A stretch of 38,055 nt of DNA, from positions 1-38,055 of the forward strand of contig SUVN01000021.1 of NCBI GenBank assembly GCA_015061985.1. Reading direction: 5' to 3'. Positions 16,891 to 24,910 of the stretch are shown here, piece by piece (position 1 is the stretch's first letter; each line of letters starts with the position of its first letter). The stretch is from Akkermansiaceae bacterium (lineage in GTDB: Bacteria > Verrucomicrobiota > Verrucomicrobiia > Verrucomicrobiales > Akkermansiaceae). Under the pieces are notes generated by a model. It did no database searches. It was not told where the DNA came from and saw only the letters and a program-made list of their open reading frames with translations. The translations under genes and the position numbers were made by a program.

Positions 16891-17975
16891 GCGAAAAGAA
16901 ACCTCTCAACGTCATCATCGCCTGTGGCGGCACGGGCGGTCACCTGTTCCCCGGCATAGCCGTAGCGCAGCAGCTGCGCCTGCTGGGGCATCGTCCCACC
17001 CTGCTCATCTCCCGCAAGGAGGTGGATGCCGATGCCTCCCGCAAATACGGCGATTTGGAGTTCCACAGCGTGCCGGCCATTGCCAAGCCCCCGCTGCTGT
17101 CGCTGCGCACCCCCGGTTTCTTCTGGAAGCTGCTCACCACCTACCTGAGCTGCAAACGCATCATCAAAAAAGCCGGAGCGGACGTGGTGGTCGGCATGGG
17201 AGGGTTCACCTCTCTGCCCCCGGTCAAGGCCGGGCGCGCCCTCGGGCTGCGAACCTATGTGCATGATTCGAATGCGATGCCCGGCAAATCCAACCGCATG
17301 ACCGCCCGCTGGTGTACCAAGGTGCTGCTGGGGATGGGTGAGGCCGCCCCGTACTTCCCGGGCAGTGATTGCGTGGTGGTGGGCACGCCCGTGCGGCAGG
17401 AACTGCTGCAGCTGCCCTCCCCCGCCGAGGCTCGCCAAAAGCTCGGCCTGCCGGCTGAGAAACCGGTCATCCTGGTGGTGGGCGGTTCTCAGGGTGCAAA
17501 AAATCTCAACTCCATGCTCATCGAGGCCGCCAAGGCAGACCCGGATGTGCACTACCTTGTCATTGCCGGCAAGAGTGATTATGAGCGCGTCAACGGACTG
17601 GCCGGCGATGCCCCGAATATCACCGTGATGGGCTTCTGCTCCGATATGCCGGCAGCCTATGCCGCAGCCGACGGCGTGATAGCACGCTCCGGGGCCTCCA
17701 CACTCACCGAGCTGTCGCTCATCGGCAAGGCCACCCTGCTCATTCCCTTCCCCTTTGCGGCAGATGACCACCAGACGCACAACGCCCGCGTTTTTGCCAA
17801 GGCCGGAGCCGCCATCCTGTATCAGCAGAGCGATCTGACCACGGAAAAGGTGCATGACTTCGTGCACAACACCGTCATGCAGCCCGAAAAACGCAGCGCC
17901 ATGGAGGATGCCATGCGCCGCCTCTCCCGCCCGGATGCGGCAGAAGCCATTGCCCGCGTCATCTCCGGCGAGTAA
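16887..17975 (+). CDS. murG: UDP-GlcNAc:lipid I GlcNAc-transferase MurG
   Basis: Converts lipid I to lipid II at the inner membrane face (GT28, GT-B fold). From the ATG at 16887 it has 362 residues: GGTGGHLFPG near 14-23, GMGGFTS, HDSNAMPGKSN, GTPVR, GGSQGAKNLN, and the UDP-GlcNAc site around ARSGASTLTEL and PFPFAADDHQTHNA. In place of the usual EQN of MurG (HEQNAVPG), this protein has HDSNAMPG, a conservative variation in the lipid I loop. It overlaps ftsW by 4 nt; a longer in-frame start inside ftsW is rejected. Confidence 0.95.
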   Translation: MSEKKPLNVIIACGGTGGHLFPGIAVAQQLRLLGHRPTLLISRKEVDADASRKYGDLEFHSVPAIAKPPLLSLRTPGFFWKLLTTYLSCKRIIKKAGADVVVGMGGFTSLPPVKAGRALGLRTYVHDSNAMPGKSNRMTARWCTKVLLGMGEAAPYFPGSDCVVVGTPVRQELLQLPSPAEARQKLGLPAEKPVILVVGGSQGAKNLNSMLIEAAKADPDVHYLVIAGKSDYERVNGLAGDAPNITVMGFCSDMPAAYAAADGVIARSGASTLTELSLIGKATLLIPFPFAADDHQTHNARVFAKAGAAILYQQSDLTTEKVHDFVHNTVMQPEKRSAMEDAMRRLSRPDAAEAIARVISGE

Positions 17976-18059
17976 CAAGACTTCTCCCCCCACACCTTGG
18001 AAAACCGCACCCTCGTCCGCCTTACCGGGCGGGGGTGCTTCCCTCTACGCAAGAGCCGC

Positions 18060-18509
18060 ATGCCCACCATCCACATCAGCATTGAGCGACAGGAACTCAT
18101 CCTCCGGGATGAGAACGGAGCCGCTCTCTTCCGCGCCGCCATCTCCTCCGGGGCGGCGGGTATCGGCTTTGAGGAAGGTTCCGGGCGCACACCCACCGGG
18201 CGTTTCCGCATCTGTTCCAAGCATGGGGAAAATGCCCCACTGAACACCCTGTTCCGCGCCCGCATCCCCGTGGGTACATGGCCCTGTCCGGGCGCTCCGC
18301 AGGATGCCATTCTGGCGCGCATCCTGTGTCTGGACGGGCTGGATGCCGCCAACGCCAACACCCGCGCCCGCTATATCTACATCCACGGCACCTCCGATAC
18401 TGCCCACCTCGGCATCCCGGCCTCCCACGGCTGCATCCGCCTTTCCCCGCAGGATATAGCGGCACTCTACCCGCTGGTACCGCTCGGCACAGAGGTAACG
18501 ATTGGCTGA
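18060..18509 (+). CDS. L,D-transpeptidase (YkuD domain)
   Basis: YkuD enzymes make 3-3 cross-links or attach proteins to peptidoglycan. The 149 residues are essentially one catalytic domain: ISIERQELIL at the start, TPTGRF, IYIHGTSD (His109 region) and the catalytic SHGCIRL with Cys125 and Arg127. I chose the ATG at 18060 because it begins right before the first beta-strand; a TTG at 17997 would add 21 residues without signal-peptide character. With no signal peptide seen in either form, export is unexplained. The gene follows murG by 84 bp and probably shares the dcw transcript. Confidence 0.88.
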   Translation: MPTIHISIERQELILRDENGAALFRAAISSGAAGIGFEEGSGRTPTGRFRICSKHGENAPLNTLFRARIPVGTWPCPGAPQDAILARILCLDGLDAANANTRARYIYIHGTSDTAHLGIPASHGCIRLSPQDIAALYPLVPLGTEVTIG

Positions 18510-18527
18510 AAACAAAAACAAATCGCA

Positions 18528-18556
18528 TTGACAAATAAAGGAAAAGGTGGCAGACT
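18528..18556 (+). promoter_or_regulatory. Candidate promoter, possibly leaderless
   Basis: A perfect TTGACA (18528-18533), a 17-bp spacer and CAGACT (18551-18556, weak). The -10 ends 6 nt before the ATG at 18563. It would separate the following pair of genes from the dcw transcript. Confidence 0.5.
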
Positions 18557-18562
18557 CCACGC

Positions 18563-20539
18563 ATGCGAAGAATTGTATCAGGTATCTGCTGTGTACTACT
18601 GGCAATGGGAGAGGCAAATGCCGAAGACGCCGTTGAGGAGCTGTTACTCACACCTCCGGAAGAAATATCTGCCGTTGATTGCAGTGATGATGAATTCTTT
18701 GCCCGCTATGCAACGTCCATCCGCTCGGATATGGAGCATTTTATCCTCTCCCGCAAGGAGGGGATGAGCAAGGAACACGCTGACCGTATGCTCCAAACGG
18801 CGGATGCGCTCACCAGCGCCGCGCGTCAGGCCTACAACACCTCCACTGCCTGGGCGGAAAAACATTTTCCGAACAACGGGCAGAGCTTCAGCAACGCGTT
18901 CCGCGACATGCTTCGCTCACGCCTGCTGCTGGATTTATATTTGCTGCACGACACGGAAAGCCCCTGGTGCAGCGGGGTATTTGCGGCACGAAAGGCCAAT
19001 CCGCACAGCCTTTCTGCCACGGAACTACACTTCCTGGAAGATTTGCAGGGAGCCGCTACATACGATGCCAGAGTCATGGAGCAACTCCTCATTTACCACA
19101 CCGCCCAGGTGAGCGCCCGGCGTAACATGCTGTGTGAGCTACTGCGGAAAATCGGTACCTCGCCCATCCTTTTCAACTTCTTTCCGGTCAAAGATGAAAT
19201 TATTCTCTCCGACAAGGATGAGGAAGCACAGGAATTTCTGGATGTCGAAAAGACATGGGATGCCTACTATGGGGCTATCTGTCGCGCCCACACTCCGGTG
19301 AACGAGAAAGACGATACAAGAATGCCACTACTGGGACAGGTGGTCTTAACCGCCTCTCAGGAGCAGCGGCTCGGCGAACTCACCGACTTCTTCCGGAAAT
19401 CGCGTTCCGGAAAATTCCTGATAAACTTTGACCAATTCAAAAGCGAGGAAGAGCATCTGTGGAAGATTGTGCGCAGCTCCACTCTCACCCCGGCAGAAAA
19501 GATGGAGTTGTACACCGGGGCTCAGGGTGTGGAAAAATTACTGCGCACCCCAACTGACCGGAGAGACGGACTGAAGCAGTTATGGTCAGATGACGAGTTC
19601 TTCCGACAATATGCGGAAGCCATTCGGCACGACATGAATGCCTTCATCGCAGAAGAACTGAAAAGCGACTACTATCTGGAAGAATACGGACAGGAGCAAT
19701 CCGACCGGGATGCTTCAGAATGCCTGCGCCTTGCTGACGAGCTGATACAGCGTGCCCGCACGGCTTACCGAGCTTCTCTGGACTGGTTTGAGCACGAGCT
19801 CACCATCTTCGGACACCAATGGTGTAGCACGGAGGAATTACGGCCTCAATTCCGAGTAGCACTGCACAATCGTCTGCTCAGGGATTTATTCTCTCTGGGG
19901 CAGAATGAAGCCAACCGCTGGGTTAGCACTATCATCGAAAATCAAGAATTGGGAACTTGCCTCGAAAAGAGCTTCTCGGAGCAATTCGATGCCGCGCTAT
20001 CAGCCCGTGGCTGGAGCAGCACTCCCGGATTTGCAGAGTGTCAATACAATATACGCAAACAGCAACAGGACTGCGTGGAACGCTATCGCAACTATATACT
20101 CCACAACCTGTACGAGATTGCCACACCGGAGGAACAGCAGCCTCCCCACCCGGCCATGCACCGCAGGCTGGCCAAAGTCCTCCACGCTTTATTCCCGGGA
20201 AAAACGGAGCAACAGGAGTTACAGATGAAACCCTATGCCCGAAATGACTATCGGAAAGCCGCAGAGCTCTTCCTGAAGGCAGAGCAGGCATGGGATGAGT
20301 ATATGCAGACCCTCCAAACCATCAACTACCCCATCAGCAACCACTACTTTTCCGGCAGCGGAGTGGGTGGTTGGTGCTTAGAGTGTGAAAACAGCGTTCT
20401 GGACTCGCACAATTCATTCCTCCTCTACCTCATGAAATTTGCCGGCGACGGCAATTTCCCCTACACCAACCCCATTGATTTTGCTAAATTCGAATTCACG
20501 GAAGAAGCAGCCAATGCCCGCAACAAGCTCCCCGGATGA
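18563..20539 (+). CDS. Secreted protein of unknown function with internal duplication
   Basis: The 658 residues begin with a signal peptide (MRRIVSGICCVLLAMGEANA). The rest is a tandem duplication of a largely helical unit. SDDEFFARYATSIRSDM at 41-57 recurs as SDDEFFRQYAEAIRHDM at 342-358, and FLDVEKTWDAYYGAI (225-239) recurs as FLKAEQAWDEYMQTL near 570-585. The latter motif and the nearby Cys-containing GVGGWCLECEN resemble the helical LprI/DUF1311 type (lysozyme-inhibitor-like) proteins, but only weakly. I do not recognise the family with confidence. Codon use is less GC-rich than in the mur genes, which may indicate later acquisition or faster evolution. The stop overlaps the next start (ATGA at 20536-20539). 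Confidence 0.75.
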   Translation: MRRIVSGICCVLLAMGEANAEDAVEELLLTPPEEISAVDCSDDEFFARYATSIRSDMEHFILSRKEGMSKEHADRMLQTADALTSAARQAYNTSTAWAEKHFPNNGQSFSNAFRDMLRSRLLLDLYLLHDTESPWCSGVFAARKANPHSLSATELHFLEDLQGAATYDARVMEQLLIYHTAQVSARRNMLCELLRKIGTSPILFNFFPVKDEIILSDKDEEAQEFLDVEKTWDAYYGAICRAHTPVNEKDDTRMPLLGQVVLTASQEQRLGELTDFFRKSRSGKFLINFDQFKSEEEHLWKIVRSSTLTPAEKMELYTGAQGVEKLLRTPTDRRDGLKQLWSDDEFFRQYAEAIRHDMNAFIAEELKSDYYLEEYGQEQSDRDASECLRLADELIQRARTAYRASLDWFEHELTIFGHQWCSTEELRPQFRVALHNRLLRDLFSLGQNEANRWVSTIIENQELGTCLEKSFSEQFDAALSARGWSSTPGFAECQYNIRKQQQDCVERYRNYILHNLYEIATPEEQQPPHPAMHRRLAKVLHALFPGKTEQQELQMKPYARNDYRKAAELFLKAEQAWDEYMQTLQTINYPISNHYFSGSGVGGWCLECENSVLDSHNSFLLYLMKFAGDGNFPYTNPIDFAKFEFTEEAANARNKLPG

Positions 20540-21036
20540 TACCAATGAATTATGACAACGGCCCTATCCGCCGCAGGGACCGGCAACTGGATGAAGCATC
20601 TGCCCGGCGCTTGCTGAAAGAGGCTGAATACGGTGTCCTCTGCATGCAGGCGCTGCACGGCGGCGGCTACGGCGTGCCGCTCCATTTCGTGTGGGATGGA
20701 GCAGATGGTGTCTACCTGCATTGCGCCCGGGAGGGCTACAAGCTGGAGTGTCTGGCGGCAGAGCCCCGCGCCTGTCTGGTTATCACCGGGAAAAACCGTA
20801 TTCTGCCGGAAGCTTTCTCAACGGCATACGAAAGCCTGCTGCTGCACGGAGAAGTATCTGCCGTGACGAATGAAGAAGAAAGGCAGGTTGCTCTGCATTC
20901 CTTTCTGGAAAAATATGTTCCTGAATCCGGTGAGCGTGGGCAGCACTTTCTGCACCATGCCGCTACACGCACCATGGTACTGCGCTTCCGCATCCTCAGC
21001 GCCTCCGGCAAAACGAACCGAGGAAAAGAAAGCTGA
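20536..21036 (+). CDS. NimA-like pyridoxamine 5'-phosphate oxidase family protein
   Basis: A 166-residue split-barrel flavin-binding protein. IRRRDRQLDEASARRLL begins the domain, followed by GVPLHFVWDGADGVYLHCA and REGYKLECL, the order found in NimA-type FMN proteins (some reduce 5-nitroimidazoles; most have no known substrate). Function here: probably FMN-dependent reduction, substrate unknown. It is translationally coupled to the secreted protein before it. An in-frame ATG at 20545 is an alternative start. Confidence 0.82.
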   Translation: MIPMNYDNGPIRRRDRQLDEASARRLLKEAEYGVLCMQALHGGGYGVPLHFVWDGADGVYLHCAREGYKLECLAAEPRACLVITGKNRILPEAFSTAYESLLLHGEVSAVTNEEERQVALHSFLEKYVPESGERGQHFLHHAATRTMVLRFRILSASGKTNRGKES

Positions 21037-21080
21037 TACACCGAGACTCCATCACTTTTCCACTATTTTTCCGACAGCCC

Positions 21081-21126
21081 AAAAGAAATGCGCGGAATCA
21101 ATCCACTCGAGGAATTGATTCCGCGC
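21081..21126 (-). terminator. Rho-independent terminator of kbl
   Basis: A perfect 13-bp stem pairs 21090-21102 with 21114-21126 across an 11-nt loop. On the minus strand it is followed by ATTTCTTTT. On the plus strand no T-run follows, so it serves kbl. Confidence 0.85.
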
Positions 21127-21147
21127 ACGGAAAAGCCGAAGCGTTCC

Positions 21148-22347
21148 TTACTTGATGAGCCCCAGCTCTCGACCGGCCTGAGCAAAGGCATCGATGGCGC
21201 GGTCAAGCTGCTCTGTGGTATGAGCGGCGGAAATCTGGGTACGGATACGAGCCTGCTCCTTGGGCACAACGGGGTAGAAGAAGCCCATGGCATAGACACC
21301 CAGCTCCAGCAGGCGGGCGCTCATGCGCTGAGAAAGCGCGGCATCGCCGATCATGACGGGCACGATGGCGTGACCGGCACCGGCCAGGTTGAAACCGCAC
21401 TGCTCCATGCCCTTGCGGAAGTAGGCAGCGTTGCTCTGCACGCGCTCGGTCAGTTCGGTGGAGGCTTCCAGCATGTCCAGCACCTTGATGGTGGTGGCGG
21501 CGATGGCGGGCATCACGCTGTTGGAGAAGAGGTAGGGGCGGGATTTCTGGCGCAGCATGTCCACCACTTCCTTGCGGGCGGAAACATAGCCGCCGGACGC
21601 ACCGCCCAGCGCCTTGCCGAAGGTACCGGTGGTGATGTCAATCTTGCCGAAGAGTCCGCAATGCTCGTGCGTACCGCGACCGCGGGCACCGAGCACGCCC
21701 GTGGCATGGGATTCGTCGAAGTGTACCAGAGCGCCGTACTTCTCTGCAAGCTCATGAATCTTGTCCAGACTGGCAACGATACCGTCCATGGAGAACACAC
21801 CGTCCGTGGAGATGAGGATGGTGCGGGCACCGTTGGCCTTGGCCTCCTGCAGCTTGGCCTCCAGATCAGCCATATCGTTGTTGGCATAGCGATAGCGGGC
21901 AGCCTTGCAGAGACGCACACCGTCGATGATAGAAGCGTGGTTCAGCGAGTCGGACACGATGGCATCCTCCTTGGTGAGCAGCGCCTCAAAGAGACCGCCG
22001 TTGGCATCGAAGCAGGAGCCGAAGAGGATGGTATCCTCCGTGCCGAGGAAGGCGCTGAGACGCTCCTCCAGCTGCTGGTGCAGCGTCTGCGTGCCGCAGA
22101 TGAAACGCACGGAAGCCATACCGAAGCCCCAGCGGTCGATAGCCTCCTTGGCGGCCTTCTCCAGCTCAGGATGATTAGCCAGACCCAGGTAGTTGTTGGC
22201 GCACATGTTGATGACCGTGCTGCCATCCTTCAGCCCCACCTCGGAGAACTGGGGGGTGTTGATGTAGCGTTCCTGCTTGAAGAGACCGGCTTCCTTGAGG
22301 GCAGCGAGGTCGCTTACCAGACGATTCTTGAAATCAGTGTTGTACAT
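21148..22347 (-). CDS. kbl: Glycine C-acetyltransferase (2-amino-3-ketobutyrate CoA ligase)
   Basis: A PLP enzyme of the alpha-oxoamine synthase family that cleaves 2-amino-3-ketobutyrate with CoA to glycine and acetyl-CoA, the second step of threonine breakdown. From the ATG at 22347 it has 399 residues, as E. coli Kbl (398). [13 protein letters not shown] (48-60), [14 protein letters not shown] (74-87), [19 protein letters not shown] (209-217) and the PLP lysine in [10 protein letters not shown] (Lys245) are present. A TTG six codons upstream is less likely. The usual partner threonine dehydrogenase (tdh) is not adjacent; the gene stands alone between its own promoter and terminator. Confidence 0.95.
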   Translation of the reverse strand: MYNTDFKNRLVSDLAALKEAGLFKQERYINTPQFSEVGLKDGSTVINMCANNYLGLANHPELEKAAKEAIDRWGFGMASVRFICGTQTLHQQLEERLSAFLGTEDTILFGSCFDANGGLFEALLTKEDAIVSDSLNHASIIDGVRLCKAARYRYANNDMADLEAKLQEAKANGARTILISTDGVFSMDGIVASLDKIHELAEKYGALVHFDESHATGVLGARGRGTHEHCGLFGKIDITTGTFGKALGGASGGYVSARKEVVDMLRQKSRPYLFSNSVMPAIAATTIKVLDMLEASTELTERVQSNAAYFRKGMEQCGFNLAGAGHAIVPVMIGDAALSQRMSARLLELGVYAMGFFYPVVPKEQARIRTQISAAHTTEQLDRAIDAFAQAGRELGLIK

Positions 22348-22377
22348 AAGATGATAAAGCTGCAACGAGCCGCGGGG

Positions 22378-22406
22378 ATTGTACTCCCGGAAATACTTTC
22401 TGTCAA
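22378..22406 (-). promoter_or_regulatory. Promoter of kbl
   Basis: On the minus strand a perfect TTGACA (22401-22406), a 17-bp spacer and TACAAT (22378-22383). The leader to the ATG is about 25 nt. Confidence 0.85.
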
Positions 22407-22499
22407 TGTTCTATCCCGACCGCCGGAGGCCTTTTTCATTTTTTTACATTTTTTTTGAACAAAACAGGAATGTACTGCATCTTACCCCTATCAGTCAAT

Positions 22500-22613
22500 A
22501 AAACCCGGCGTGGGAGTGAAGGAGAGAGCACTACCCCGCCATCAATTGGGAGAGGCTGAGTTTCATAAGGTAGTAAGTAGAATGCGGGCGGCCCTGCGGG
22601 TCGCCCGCGTTTT
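22500..22613 (+). ncRNA. Candidate small RNA between kbl and dnaX
   Basis: Within the 338-bp gap between kbl and dnaX lies a stretch with RNA-like structure. Stem 1 pairs 22507-22518 with 22529-22540 (12 positions, two mismatches) and exposes the purine loop AAGGAGAGAG. About 40 unpaired bases follow, and then a strong terminator at 22584-22613. There is no ORF with support. The start is unclear: TTGAAC at 22455-22460 could be a -35, but the -10 is poor. It is not SRP RNA (the GGAAGGAAGCA-type tip is missing). It may be a trans-acting sRNA or a remnant leader; dnaX has its own promoter further down. Confidence 0.45.
22584..22613 (+). terminator. Strong Rho-independent terminator
   Basis: An 11-bp stem (one G-T pair) pairs 22584-22594 with 22598-22608 across a TGC loop, followed by GTTTTC. 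There is no T-run on the other strand, so it ends a plus-strand transcript, although no coding gene lies directly upstream on that strand. Confidence 0.8.
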
Positions 22614-22649
22614 CTTTGCCACCGGCGGGCATGGTGCCAGATTTTTACC

Positions 22650-22678
22650 TTGCGGGGCGGAACTGAATCAGGTAGAAT
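22650..22678 (+). promoter_or_regulatory. dnaX promoter, predicted leaderless
   Basis: TTGCGG (22650-22655), a 17-bp spacer and TAGAAT (22673-22678). The -10 ends 7 nt before a GTG at 22686 that gives exactly the family N-terminus. The -10 box overlaps the upstream ATG at 22677, which argues against that ATG as start. Confidence 0.7.
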
Positions 22679-22685
22679 GGCGGGC

Positions 22686-24554
22686 GTGAGTTATCAGGTC
22701 TTTGCCAGAAAATATCGCCCGCGCACATTCAAGGACGTGCTGGGGCAGGATCATGTGGTGCGCACGCTCTGCAACGCCATCGAGCAGAAGCGGCTGGCGC
22801 ATGCCTACCTCTTTGTCGGCCCGCGCGGCACCGGCAAGACCTCCACCGCTCGTATCTTTGCCAAGGCGCTCAACTGCAGCGGCGGCCCGAAGGTGGATTT
22901 CGACCCGGATGAGGACGTGTGCCGGGAGATAGCGGAAGGGCGCAGCCTAGACGTACTGGAAATTGACGGTGCCTCCAACCGCGGTATCGACAACATCCGC
23001 GACCTGCGCGACAACGTGCAGTTCGCGCCCACGCGTGGGCAGTACCGCATCATTTATATAGATGAGGTGCACATGCTCACGAAGGAATCCTTCAACGCGC
23101 TGCTCAAGACGCTGGAGGAGCCGCCCGCGCACGTGATGTTCATCTTTGCCACCACGGAGCCGCACAAGATTCTGCCCACCATCCTGTCGCGCTGCCAGCG
23201 TTTCGACCTGCGCCCGATTCCGGCAGACATCATTGCCCGTCATCTGGTCAACATCGGTGCGAATGAAGGTGTGGCCGTGTCTGAAGCGGCGGCTTTTGCC
23301 ATTGCCCGCGTGGCCGACGGCGGCATGCGCGATGCCCAGTCCATGCTGGACCAGCTGGTATCATTCTGCGGCAACCGCATTGAGGAACAGGATGTGAACG
23401 ACATCTTCGGCGTGACCAGCCGCGAAACCGTGGCCCGTGCGCTGGCCTACATTCTGGATCGCCAGCTGCCCAGCCTGCTGCATCTGGTGCATGAACAGGC
23501 GGAAACCGGGCGCGACATGGGCCAGCTGCTCTCCGAAATCATGGGAGCCGTGCGCGAGCTGCTCATTGCCAAGGTTGCCCCGGAGGAGGCCTCCATGTCC
23601 CTGCCGGAGCAGTGGCGCGAAACACTCGCCGCCCTCATGAACCGCACCCCGGCAGACAAGATTGTGCGCCTCATGGAAATCCTCTCCTCTGCAGAGGAGC
23701 ACATGCGCTGGAGCACCAACAAGCGCCTGCATCTGGAGATGGGACTCATTCAGGCCGTCCATTCCCTGGCCGAAGCCAATATCAGCGATATCATCCGCGC
23801 CCTGAACGGTGCCCCACTGCCGGAGACACCCATCGCCACCACTCCCCTGCCCGCTGCCCCGGTCATGCCCGCCGCGCCCGCGCCAATACCGACCACGCCG
23901 CCTGCCCCGGAGCCGCAACCGGCCGCCCCCCCGGCTCCCATGCCGGAGCCTGAGCCGCAGCCGGAACCGATGCCGGAGGATATCCCCATGCCGCCGGGAT
24001 TGGAACCCATCGATGACGCGCCGCCCTTGTTCGGGGACATGCCGTTGCCGCCGGAGGAACCGGCAGATGCACCGCCCGCCACCGGCCCGATGACACCGGA
24101 GATGTGGCAAGCCCTGGTGGCAGAGCTGCAGAAGCGCGCCCCGCTCAAGGCCGGCATGATTGGCAACACACTCTTCACCGGTGATGAGGACGGTCTGGTA
24201 ACCATCGGCATCCACCCGGAGGACACCGACACGCGCGATGCCCTGCTGGAGGACGACCTGCGGCAGCTGATGGATGAGCTGGCACCCGCCATCTGCGGCC
24301 ACAGCATCACCCTGCGGCTGGTCATGGACAACAGCATCCCCCCGCCCGTGGTGGAAGCCCCGCCGCCTCCCCCTCCCCTGCCGGAGCCCGCACCGCGCCC
24401 AAAGCCCCAGCCGAAACCCACCCCCGCCCCGGCAGCAGCTCCCGCCAAGCCGGAGGCACCGCCCTCCCTGCGCCCCACGGAGGAAGAATTCTACCATGAC
24501 CCTCTGATTGAGCTGGCACTCAAAGAGTTTCACGCCTCTATCATCAAGCAGTAA
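22686..24554 (+). CDS. dnaX: DNA polymerase III subunit tau/gamma
   Basis: Clamp-loader ATPase that loads the beta sliding clamp and tethers polymerase. From GTG 22686 it has 622 residues and begins MSYQVFARKYRPRTF, as family members do. Walker A is GPRGTGKTS (45-53), followed by EIDGASNRGID, Walker B YIDEVHML, sensor 1 region IFATTEPHKI, and LSRCQRF. The zinc module is degenerate: of the usual four Cys only the first (Cys64) and last (Cys79) remain, in NCSGGP and DVCREI. Domain III is followed by a Pro-rich linker (about 375-475) and a C-terminal domain (about 475-622) ending in another Pro-rich stretch. No slippery heptamer for a programmed frameshift was noticed. An ATG at 22677 is the alternative start. 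Confidence 0.93.
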   Translation: MSYQVFARKYRPRTFKDVLGQDHVVRTLCNAIEQKRLAHAYLFVGPRGTGKTSTARIFAKALNCSGGPKVDFDPDEDVCREIAEGRSLDVLEIDGASNRGIDNIRDLRDNVQFAPTRGQYRIIYIDEVHMLTKESFNALLKTLEEPPAHVMFIFATTEPHKILPTILSRCQRFDLRPIPADIIARHLVNIGANEGVAVSEAAAFAIARVADGGMRDAQSMLDQLVSFCGNRIEEQDVNDIFGVTSRETVARALAYILDRQLPSLLHLVHEQAETGRDMGQLLSEIMGAVRELLIAKVAPEEASMSLPEQWRETLAALMNRTPADKIVRLMEILSSAEEHMRWSTNKRLHLEMGLIQAVHSLAEANISDIIRALNGAPLPETPIATTPLPAAPVMPAAPAPIPTTPPAPEPQPAAPPAPMPEPEPQPEPMPEDIPMPPGLEPIDDAPPLFGDMPLPPEEPADAPPATGPMTPEMWQALVAELQKRAPLKAGMIGNTLFTGDEDGLVTIGIHPEDTDTRDALLEDDLRQLMDELAPAICGHSITLRLVMDNSIPPPVVEAPPPPPPLPEPAPRPKPQPKPTPAPAAAPAKPEAPPSLRPTEEEFYHDPLIELALKEFHASIIKQ

Positions 24555-24593
24555 TCCTTTATTCACCATCAACCATACGAACAGATACCATCC

Positions 24594-24896
24594 ATGAACC
24601 TCCAGAAACTCATGAAGCAGGCTCAGGCCATGCAGGCCAACATGGCCAACGCTCAGGCCCGCCTGGCAGAAAAGGAATACACCGCAGAAGCCGCCGGCGG
24701 CAAAATCAAGGTCACAGCCAACGGCACCGGCATGGTGACCGCCCTGAGCATTGACCCCGCTGTGGTGGACCCGGATGATGCGGAGTTCCTGCAGAGCCTG
24801 CTGCTCAAAGCCGTGCAGGATGCACTCAACGGCTCCAAGGAAATGGCCGAAAAAGAGATGCGCAAGGTGACCGGCGGTCTCGGCTTCCCCATGTAA
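24594..24896 (+). CDS. ybaB: YbaB/EbfC nucleoid-associated protein
   Basis: A small dimeric DNA-binding protein with the usual 100-residue length. LQKLMKQAQAMQ at the N-terminal helix and the Gly-rich beta part (TAEAAGGKIKVTANGTG), then DPDDAEFLQSLLLKAVQDAL, fit the family. It follows dnaX by 39 bp, the standard dnaX-ybaB order; recR, the common third gene, is replaced here by an export system. Confidence 0.93.
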   Translation: MNLQKLMKQAQAMQANMANAQARLAEKEYTAEAAGGKIKVTANGTGMVTALSIDPAVVDPDDAEFLQSLLLKAVQDALNGSKEMAEKEMRKVTGGLGFPM

Positions 24897-24910
24897 TCCC
24901 CCTTTCCACG

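Noticed and set aside
22450..22620. SRP (4.5S) RNA upstream of dnaX
   Set aside because: The position fits and the region has stems, but the conserved GGAAGGAAGCA-type tip and its partner bulge are not present on either strand.
22677..22685. ATG at 22677 as the dnaX start
   Set aside because: The ATG overlaps the -10 box TAGAAT, and the GTG at 22686 gives the conserved MSYQV start; kept only as an alternative.
23815..24100. Pro-rich stretch in dnaX as a repeat or insertion
   Set aside because: It is a normal low-complexity linker between domains III and the C-terminal domain, in frame and without tandem units.
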